Shown here: piece after piece, positions 44,104 to 49,032 of the stretch
Position numbering within the stretch: the stretch's first letter is position 1
How the letters are laid out: every line of letters begins with the position of its first letter
Origin: Botryobacter ruber
Lineage (GTDB): Bacteria; Bacteroidota; Bacteroidia; Cytophagales; Hymenobacteraceae
Length of the DNA: 49,032 nt
Reading direction: 5' to 3'
Assembly (NCBI RefSeq): GCF_003347595.2
Contig: NZ_QCZK02000044.1
Coordinates: 1 to 49,032 of the forward strand
The notes under the pieces: model-generated
Database searches by the model: none
Seen by the model: the letters and a program-made list of their open reading frames with translations, nothing else
What the model was told of the DNA's origin: nothing
Position numbers and translations under genes: made by a program

Positions 44104-44736
44104 ATGAAGACTACCAGCACTATACTTTTATTGATAGCGGCAGCATCGCTGGGGTTGTTGTTTCTCTTCCCGATGTGGAAGATTTACCTCCAGGCCCCGC
44201 AGTACCCCGAAGGGTTGGAGATGCACATCTGGGTAAATAAAATCTCCGGCAACACCGAATTTACATTGCAGAATTTCAACATTCTGAACCACTACATCGG
44301 CATGGCAAAAATAGAGGCCGACTCTTTTAAAGAGCTGGTATACATGCCCTACTTTGTTTACTTTTTTATTGGCTCAGCCGTGCTTATTGCCCTGTTCAGG
44401 TTAAGAAAGCTTGTGCTGCCCTGGGTAGGATTACTGGCTGTGGCAAGCCTGGTTGGCCTGGCCGATTTTTACATGTGGCTGCACAAATTCGGTACAAACC
44501 TGGACCCGCAGGCGCCCATCAAAATACCGGGCATGACCTACATTCCGCCTTTTATCGGCAGTAAAGACCTCCTCAATTTCCATGCGTTGTCGTTGCCGGC
44601 CATCGGCGGACTGGGCATCGGCTTAGCCATCCTGTTAGGTTTGCTTGTGTACCTGCTGGAACGAAAAGCCGGCAGGTTGGAGAGGGAGCGCAACAACAAT
44701 ACGCCATACTATACATTAAAAAATATTCAGGCATGA
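44104..44736 (+). CDS. nos-cluster integral membrane protein of unknown function
   Basis: A 210-residue protein with about five hydrophobic segments (near 5-25, 78-98, 104-124 and 165-190). A conserved-looking periplasmic loop holds FPMWKIYLQAPQYPEGLEMHIW and NHYIGM, split here as motif fragments, and a second loop has PGMTYIPPFIGSKDLLNFHA. Similar small membrane proteins occur between nosZ and the nosLDFY genes in clade II clusters (NosB in Wolinella holds that place), but I cannot confirm homology. The His and Met residues in the loops could bind copper or haem. Its stop overlaps the nosL start (ATGA). Confidence 0.8.
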   Translation: MKTTSTILLLIAAASLGLLFLFPMWKIYLQAPQYPEGLEMHIWVNKISGNTEFTLQNFNILNHYIGMAKIEADSFKELVYMPYFVYFFIGSAVLIALFRLRKLVLPWVGLLAVASLVGLADFYMWLHKFGTNLDPQAPIKIPGMTYIPPFIGSKDLLNFHALSLPAIGGLGIGLAILLGLLVYLLERKAGRLERERNNNTPYYTLKNIQA

Positions 44737-45194
44737 AGTTATACAGAGTCATAATACCGGTCTTGCTTGTGGCATCGCTAGTACTGGGTTGTGAAGTTAC
44801 CCCGCAACAAATTGCCTATGGCGAAACCAACTGTGTGCATTGCCAGATGACGGTGTCAGACAGTCGTTTTGGCGCTGAGGTAGTCACAACCAAAGGCAAA
44901 GCTTATTTCTTCGATTCGGCAGAGTGCCTGGCGTCGTACCTGCAGGCCAATCCTGAAAAACAGCAGGATGCGGAGTTGGTGTTGGTGACGGACTTTAGTA
45001 AGCCCAACCAGTTAATAGATGTGAAACGTGCTGCTTTCCTGCAAAGCAAAAACCTGCCAAGCCCCATGGGTATGTTCCTCTCTGCTTTTCCTGACAAAGC
45101 CAAAGCAGAAGAGTATCAGCAGAAACTTGACGGGCGGGTGCTTACCTGGGAGCAAGCCATGCTAGCCGTAGAGAAAAATGACAGACCATATTAA
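44733..45194 (+). CDS. nosL: copper chaperone NosL
   Basis: A 153-residue lipoprotein (LVLGC, Cys20). The metal site CVHCQM (Cys34, Cys37, Met39) fits NosL, which binds Cu(I) in the periplasm and delivers it to the NosDFY machine for CuZ assembly. The following FFDSAECLASYL and later SPMGMFLSAF are also family features. It overlaps the upstream membrane protein gene by four bases and nosD by 17. Confidence 0.93.
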   Translation: MKLYRVIIPVLLVASLVLGCEVTPQQIAYGETNCVHCQMTVSDSRFGAEVVTTKGKAYFFDSAECLASYLQANPEKQQDAELVLVTDFSKPNQLIDVKRAAFLQSKNLPSPMGMFLSAFPDKAKAEEYQQKLDGRVLTWEQAMLAVEKNDRPY

Positions 45195-46455
45195 ACATAG
45201 CACTACATACATTGGCATTGCCTTTTTGCTCCTGTTGTGCAGCATAGCACAGGCAGGAACCATTAAGGTGTGCCCGACCTGTCCCGAAAAATCTGTCAGC
45301 AAGGCTGTTGCCAACGCAAAAGCCGGCGATAAAATTCTGGTGGATGGCGGCGTGTACAAGGAGAATACAATTGAAATAAACAAACCCGTAAGCCTGATCG
45401 GTATCAATAACCCGGTGCTCGACGGGCAGTACAAAGGCGAGATCTTAACCATCCGGTCGAGCCATGTGTTTGTTAAAGGCTTCACCTTCCGCAATGTGGA
45501 GGTAAGTTACCTTAGCGATTTTGCAGCTATTCGGGTGGCCGAAGCCAGCCATGTAAAAATCATTAACAACAAAGTACAGGATGCCTTCTTCGGCATCTAC
45601 CTGCAACGCGCCGACAGCTGTGTGGTGCAGGGGAACCGGGTAAAGGGCAACGGCAAAACAGAAACATCTGCCGGCAATGCCATCCACCTCTGGTACTGCA
45701 ACGCCATAACTGTGAAGGACAACAAGGTGTCCGGGCACCGCGATGGCATTTACTTTGAGTTTGCGACCAACAGCCATATAGAAAACAACCTGAGCCAGAA
45801 CAACCTGCGTTACGGGCTACACTTTATGTTTTCCGACGGTAACGTGTACAAGCACAATACCTTCCGGCAGAATGGTGCCGGGGTGGCCGTGATGTACACC
45901 AAAAACATCCTGATGGAAAACAACCTCTTTGAGAACAACTGGGGCGCGGCCGCCTATGGGTTGCTCCTGAAGGACATCTCCCGAAGTGTGATCCGCAACA
46001 ACACCTTTAAGCGCAACACCACCGGCATTTACCTGGAAGGATCGAGCAAACTGGATGTGGAGCAGAACGATTTTCTGAACAATGGCTGGGCAATCCGGCT
46101 GCTGGCCAACTGCACCGAAGATACGTTCCGGCTGAACAATTTTATCGCGAATTCCTTTGACGTAGCTACCAATGGCAATGTGATGCTCAACCAGTTTTCG
46201 GGCAATCACTGGGACAAGTACCACGGCTACGACATCAACAAAGACCAAGTAGGCGATGTGCCGTACCGGCCTGTGAGCCTGTACTCTATGCTGGTAGAGC
46301 GGGTGCCTTCGTCGGTGATGTTTATGCGCAGTTTTATTGTAAACCTGATGGACAGGATCGAAAAAGTTATTCCGTCGGTAATTCCGGAGCAACTCGTCGA
46401 TGCAAGCCCATCCATGAAAAAGATTAGCTATGATAGAGATAAAAAATCTGTGTAA
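45178..46455 (+). CDS. nosD: periplasmic copper maturation protein NosD
   Basis: A 425-residue secreted protein with a signal peptide (SIAQAG, about residue 26). The mature part is a right-handed parallel beta-helix of repeated CASH-type units with regular N-x-N turns (IINNKVQDAFFGIYLQ, SHIENNLSQNNLRYGLHFMF as fragments). NosD docks on the NosFY transporter and receives copper from NosL for NosZ assembly. The C-terminus holds a hydrophobic amphipathic segment (MFMRSFIVNLMDRIEKVIP), which may contact the membrane. It overlaps nosL by 17 and nosF by 26 bases. Confidence 0.93.
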   Translation: MTDHIKHSTTYIGIAFLLLLCSIAQAGTIKVCPTCPEKSVSKAVANAKAGDKILVDGGVYKENTIEINKPVSLIGINNPVLDGQYKGEILTIRSSHVFVKGFTFRNVEVSYLSDFAAIRVAEASHVKIINNKVQDAFFGIYLQRADSCVVQGNRVKGNGKTETSAGNAIHLWYCNAITVKDNKVSGHRDGIYFEFATNSHIENNLSQNNLRYGLHFMFSDGNVYKHNTFRQNGAGVAVMYTKNILMENNLFENNWGAAAYGLLLKDISRSVIRNNTFKRNTTGIYLEGSSKLDVEQNDFLNNGWAIRLLANCTEDTFRLNNFIANSFDVATNGNVMLNQFSGNHWDKYHGYDINKDQVGDVPYRPVSLYSMLVERVPSSVMFMRSFIVNLMDRIEKVIPSVIPEQLVDASPSMKKISYDRDKKSV

Positions 46456-47137
46456 GTCCTATGGCAAACTGAAAGTGCTGCAGGACGTGAGCGTAAAGTT
46501 CGAGCGGGGCATGGTGGTGTCGGTGATTGGCCCGAACGGCTCCGGGAAAACTACCATGAGCAAATGCATTCTGGGCATGGCCCTGCCCGACAGCGGCGAT
46601 ATCCTGCTGAACGGGAAAAGTGTGCTGAAGCAGCACGATTACCGCAGCCAGATCGGGTATATGCCGCAGATTGGACGCTACCCCGAAAATATGAAAATCC
46701 GGCAGGTGATCTCCATGATGAAAGACATCCGCAAAGAAGTGAAACAGCTTGACGAGGAACTGGTGGGGCTGTACGGGCTGGAGCAGATGTACGACAAGCG
46801 CATGGGCACCCTTTCCGGCGGCACCAAGCAGAAGGTAAGCGCGGCCCTGGCGTTCATGTTCAACCCCGGCATCCTGATCCTCGACGAACCAACAGCAGGG
46901 CTCGACCCGATTTCAGCGGAAATTCTGAAAAGCAAAATTCTGAAGGAAAAGAAAAAAGGCAAGCTGATCCTGATTACCTCCCACATCATGAGCGAGATAG
47001 AAGAGGTAGCAGACGAAGTGATGTGCCTGGTAGACGGAAACCTGAAGTTCTTTGAAAGCATCAGCGCCATAAAAGAGCACGCCAACGAAGAGCGCCTGAG
47101 CAAGGCCATTGCCAAAATAATGAACGAGGAGGACTAG
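46430..47137 (+). CDS. nosF: ABC transporter ATPase NosF
   Basis: A 235-residue cytoplasmic ATPase. Walker A is GPNGSGKTT (about 35-43), the signature is LSGGTKQK, Walker B is LILDEPTAGLDP, and the switch His is in ITSHIMSE. It powers the NosY permease to drive the NosD copper or sulfur step of CuZ biogenesis. Its start lies 26 bases inside nosD and its end is two bases from nosY, so the module is translationally coupled. Confidence 0.95.
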   Translation: MIEIKNLCKSYGKLKVLQDVSVKFERGMVVSVIGPNGSGKTTMSKCILGMALPDSGDILLNGKSVLKQHDYRSQIGYMPQIGRYPENMKIRQVISMMKDIRKEVKQLDEELVGLYGLEQMYDKRMGTLSGGTKQKVSAALAFMFNPGILILDEPTAGLDPISAEILKSKILKEKKKGKLILITSHIMSEIEEVADEVMCLVDGNLKFFESISAIKEHANEERLSKAIAKIMNEED

Positions 47138-47139
47138 CC

Positions 47140-47907
47140 ATGAAGACAATCATAAAACACGTACTTTACGATATCCTGCGCAGCCGCATTGTGCTGGCCT
47201 ATACGGTTTTTATGCTGGTGCTGGCGTTCGGACTCTTCAACCTGGAAGGCGACCCCGCAAAATCGCTGCTTAGTTTGCTGAACGTGGTGCTGCTGGTGGT
47301 GCCGCTGATCAGCATTGTTTTTGCCACCACCCACTTCTACAACTCCTACGAGTTTATGGAGCTGCTGATGGCGCAGCCTGTGAACCGCAAAAAGATTTTC
47401 CTGAGCGAGTACCTGGCGGTGGCGCTGTCGTTGTCGGCGGCGTATGTGGTGGGCATTGGCGTACCGGTGCTGCTCTATGGAGCCAACGCCACGGCGCTTT
47501 TTCTGCTGGCAGTAGGCGTCGGGATTACCTTTGTGTTTGTGGCGCTTGCTTTCCTGGCTTCCGTTGTTACCCGCGACAAAGCCAAAGGCATAGGCGTGGC
47601 GCTGCTGCTGTGGGTGTACTTTGCCCTGATCTACGACGGCATCGTTATCTTCATTCTCTATTTTTTCAGCGAATACCCCCTGGAAAAAGCTTCGCTTGCC
47701 ATGATCGCCCTGAACCCGATTGACCTGGGCCGTATTGTAGTCATGCTGAACCTAGATGTGTCGGCGCTGATGGGCTATACCGGCGCCTTGTACAAGAGCA
47801 TGTTTGGCAGCGGAACAGGTGTGGCCATTTCGTTTGGTATCCTGCTGCTGTGGGTGCTGTTCCCGCTGCTTACTTCCAAAAGAATTTTCAGTAAAAAAGA
47901 TATTTAG
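47140..47907 (+). CDS. nosY: ABC transporter permease NosY
   Basis: A 255-residue inner membrane protein with about six hydrophobic segments and the cytoplasmic coupling sequence NSYEFMELLMAQPVNRKKIFLSEY (around residues 67-90). It forms the NosDFY complex with the preceding two genes. It is the last gene of the nos operon and is followed by a terminator. Confidence 0.94.
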   Translation: MKTIIKHVLYDILRSRIVLAYTVFMLVLAFGLFNLEGDPAKSLLSLLNVVLLVVPLISIVFATTHFYNSYEFMELLMAQPVNRKKIFLSEYLAVALSLSAAYVVGIGVPVLLYGANATALFLLAVGVGITFVFVALAFLASVVTRDKAKGIGVALLLWVYFALIYDGIVIFILYFFSEYPLEKASLAMIALNPIDLGRIVVMLNLDVSALMGYTGALYKSMFGSGTGVAISFGILLLWVLFPLLTSKRIFSKKDI

Positions 47908-47919
47908 TGTGTTTAAGTG

Positions 47920-47942
47920 CCTGCCCCGGCAGGTTTTAATTT
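47920..47942 (+). terminator. terminator of the nos operon
   Basis: CCTGCC, a two-base gap and GGCAGG form a tight stem followed by TTTTAATTT, 12 bases after the nosY stop. Confidence 0.8.
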
Positions 47943-47997
47943 AGTGTTTTGGCGTTTGATTAAGGGTGCAGGCGGTGAGTCTGCACTTTTTTTGTTG

Positions 47998-48022
47998 CTG
48001 CACCAGCCACCATAGCCTCTGA
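47998..48022 (+). repeat. 25-bp dispersed repeat, copy 17
   Basis: CTGCACCAGCCACCATAGCC then TCTGA. It is closest to the in-gene copy at 24816-24840, sharing the CACCAGCC variant. Confidence 0.85.
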
Positions 48023-48218
48023 AGATGCTCCATCAAACTGGCACACCTGCATTTGCTGCAGAAAGGTTCTGGTATTTCATTTTGGGTGCTTTATGTTGAA
48101 GCGTAACAGGATTTTATCGTCTTAAAATAGTATTTTGTTTTAATTTGCTAGCACTCGGACGTTTAGTGATTATTTCTTACCTTAGGTAAGCTAATAGCAC
48201 GCCTACAAAGATTTTTAT

Positions 48219-48304
48219 AGCACAACCTCCGCACATAGTGCAGATAAGCGTATGTTTGTAAACCGTAGGTTTGGTGGTATTACGTTTATTCTACCTTTAT
48301 GCGG
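48219..48304 (+). repeat. attC/MRS-like cassette boundary, copy B
   Basis: It begins GCACAACCTCCGC, continues with the 25 bases identical to copy A (48233-48257), then a small hairpin (TAAACC, GTA, GGTTT), GGTATTAC and CTACC. TTATGCGG (48297-48304) follows, and its reverse complement closes the gene at 48918-48925. Confidence 0.7.
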
Positions 48305-48324
48305 TATTTTAGGATAATAAAAAC

Positions 48325-48915
48325 ATGAGTTTAGATATAAATGTCTATACAAGAGACTTAACAGACGATTTGATTCCTAAAATTGTCAAAAGATTAAATG
48401 ACTATGAAATGGTTGTTGAAGCACATCCTGACTTTTCCTTCGGCAACCAGACAGGGTTTCTTCCATTCAAATTTCGATTACAAAAACCTCCTCTAGATAT
48501 TCTTAAGAATAAGAATTTAATAAGTGGGTTTGAACTATACATTGACGACTTCAATTTGCAAGAAGAGAAGCAAAAACTAAAACCAAAACTTAGTTTTTTT
48601 GATAAATTGAAAGGTAAAAAAATAACAGAAGTTCAATTTGCAAGCCCTGAAATTGAAGGTAAACTTAAAAATTATGATAAGGTAGTTACTTTCGTTTGGC
48701 ACTCAAGCGATAGCTTTGAGTTAAGGTTCGCTTCGCTAACAAGTGCGATTTTAACTGAATTGACAAATGGCATTTGTTCCTATCCAGCGGATAATATATG
48801 GTATGATACAGAAAGCATTGTTGAGAAAGCATATAAAGAAATCAAAGAATATGAGCAGTCTCTTAATAAAAAAGAGATAAAGTATCATGAATTTGAAGAT
48901 TGGGAAAAAGAATAA
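48325..48915 (+). CDS. hypothetical protein in a cassette-like insert
   Basis: A 196-residue soluble protein of unrecognised family. It has an N-terminal MSLDINVYTRDLTDDLIPKI segment, a middle Lys-rich part, and FASLTSAILTELTNGICSYP then DNIWYD near the end. The Trp/Asp-rich end recalls small immunity-type proteins, but no family can be named. There is no signal peptide or membrane helix. It is AT-rich and Lys/Asn-rich, unlike the nos genes beside it. It sits between TTATGCGG upstream and CCGCATAA two bases after its stop codon, matching the cassette layout of the TPM gene. Confidence 0.8.
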   Translation: MSLDINVYTRDLTDDLIPKIVKRLNDYEMVVEAHPDFSFGNQTGFLPFKFRLQKPPLDILKNKNLISGFELYIDDFNLQEEKQKLKPKLSFFDKLKGKKITEVQFASPEIEGKLKNYDKVVTFVWHSSDSFELRFASLTSAILTELTNGICSYPADNIWYDTESIVEKAYKEIKEYEQSLNKKEIKYHEFEDWEKE

Positions 48916-48935
48916 CGCCGCATAATCGAGTAGAC

Positions 48936-49032
48936 GGGAGGCTGTAAACGGAACTGTGTCAAAGCAAGAAAATAATTAACTTAGCTTAAGCACAGTCACC
49001 ATGGAAAAGAAATTTGATTTTGAGGCTTTTGA
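48936..49032 (+). mobile_element. left end of an IS256-family-like insertion sequence (partial)
   Basis: GGGAGGCTGTAAACGGAACT followed by GTGTC resembles the terminal inverted repeats of IS256 elements, and the reading frame that begins at 49001 starts like their transposases. The right end lies outside the window. If real, the element interrupts the region just downstream of cassette B. Confidence 0.5.
49001..49032 (+). CDS. transposase start, partial at window edge
   Basis: Only ten codons are visible (MEKKFDFEAF). Bacteroidota IS256-family (Mutator-type) transposases commonly begin with this kind of sequence. The call rests on that short match and the repeat-like sequence 40-65 bases upstream. 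Confidence 0.5.
   Translation, partial: MEKKFDFEAF

Larger units (their letters stand above)
47908..48324. other. non-coding region between nos and cassette B
   Basis: It holds the nos terminator, one dispersed repeat (47998-48022) and the attC/MRS-like boundary element (48219-48304). Bases 48060-48215 show no gene. Confidence 0.6.

Overview
The window looks like chromosomal DNA of a Bacteroidota bacterium of the order Cytophagales, most like the Pontibacter/Hymenobacter group. The reasons are a secreted pectate lyase with a C-terminal type IX secretion sorting domain, a clade II (Sec-type, lipoprotein) nitrous oxide reductase cluster, promoter-like TAnnTTTG boxes, few Shine-Dalgarno sequences, and the families present (DUF1684, DUF5996, M48 lipoproteins). 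No rRNA, tRNA or CRISPR array was seen. The species assignment is inference.

Layout: 0.3-6.3 kb, gltBD (glutamate synthase), minus strand. 7.0-12.0 kb, treZ, a GH13 alpha-glucosidase and a Gfo/Idh/MocA oxidoreductase, minus strand. 12.2-15.6 kb, two divergent M48 metalloprotease lipoproteins and a small lipoprotein. 15.7-17.9 kb, an exonuclease and mpl, minus strand. 18.1-21.5 kb, dnaB, an aldo/keto reductase and a DUF1684 protein. 21.6-28.2 kb, a tightly packed minus-strand six-gene operon: CDP-archaeol-synthase-like protein, PEP-synthase/rifampin-phosphotransferase-like enzyme, UbiA-like membrane protein, zinc-ribbon methyltransferase, PlsC-like acyltransferase and fatty acid desaturase/hydroxylase. 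28.3-29.6 kb, a low-GC single-gene insert and a gene remnant. 30.1-35.7 kb, pectate lyase, MATE transporter, DUF5996 and a low-complexity protein. 36.1-38.4 kb, a nested miniature transposon, amt and a cold-shock gene. 38.8-47.9 kb, a denitrification island with quinol nitric oxide reductase diverging from cytochrome c-nosZ-membrane protein-nosL-nosD-nosF-nosY. 48.2-49.0 kb, a second low-GC single-gene insert followed by what looks like the left end of an IS256-type element.

How the genes work together: Amt plus GltBD serve ammonium uptake and assimilation. NorB plus the Nos proteins carry out NO to N2O to N2, sharing a control region that holds an FNR/DNR-like palindrome. The six-gene operon combines phosphoryl transfer, CTP-dependent lipid activation, prenyl transfer, acyl transfer, desaturation and methylation; it is the best candidate here for an undescribed lipid pathway.

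Overlaid on the genes are four layers of non-coding structure. First, a 25-bp repeat family (about 17 copies, all but one intergenic, often in inverted pairs). Second, GC-rich palindromic repeats in inverted pairs, one of which appears to have extended a reading frame. Third, a 255-bp foldback element with 19-bp perfect ends and a 7-bp target duplication, inserted into one of those palindromes. Fourth, two copies of an integron-attC-like or Microscilla-repeat-like sequence, each in front of a lone low-GC gene that is itself bracketed by complementary short sequences.
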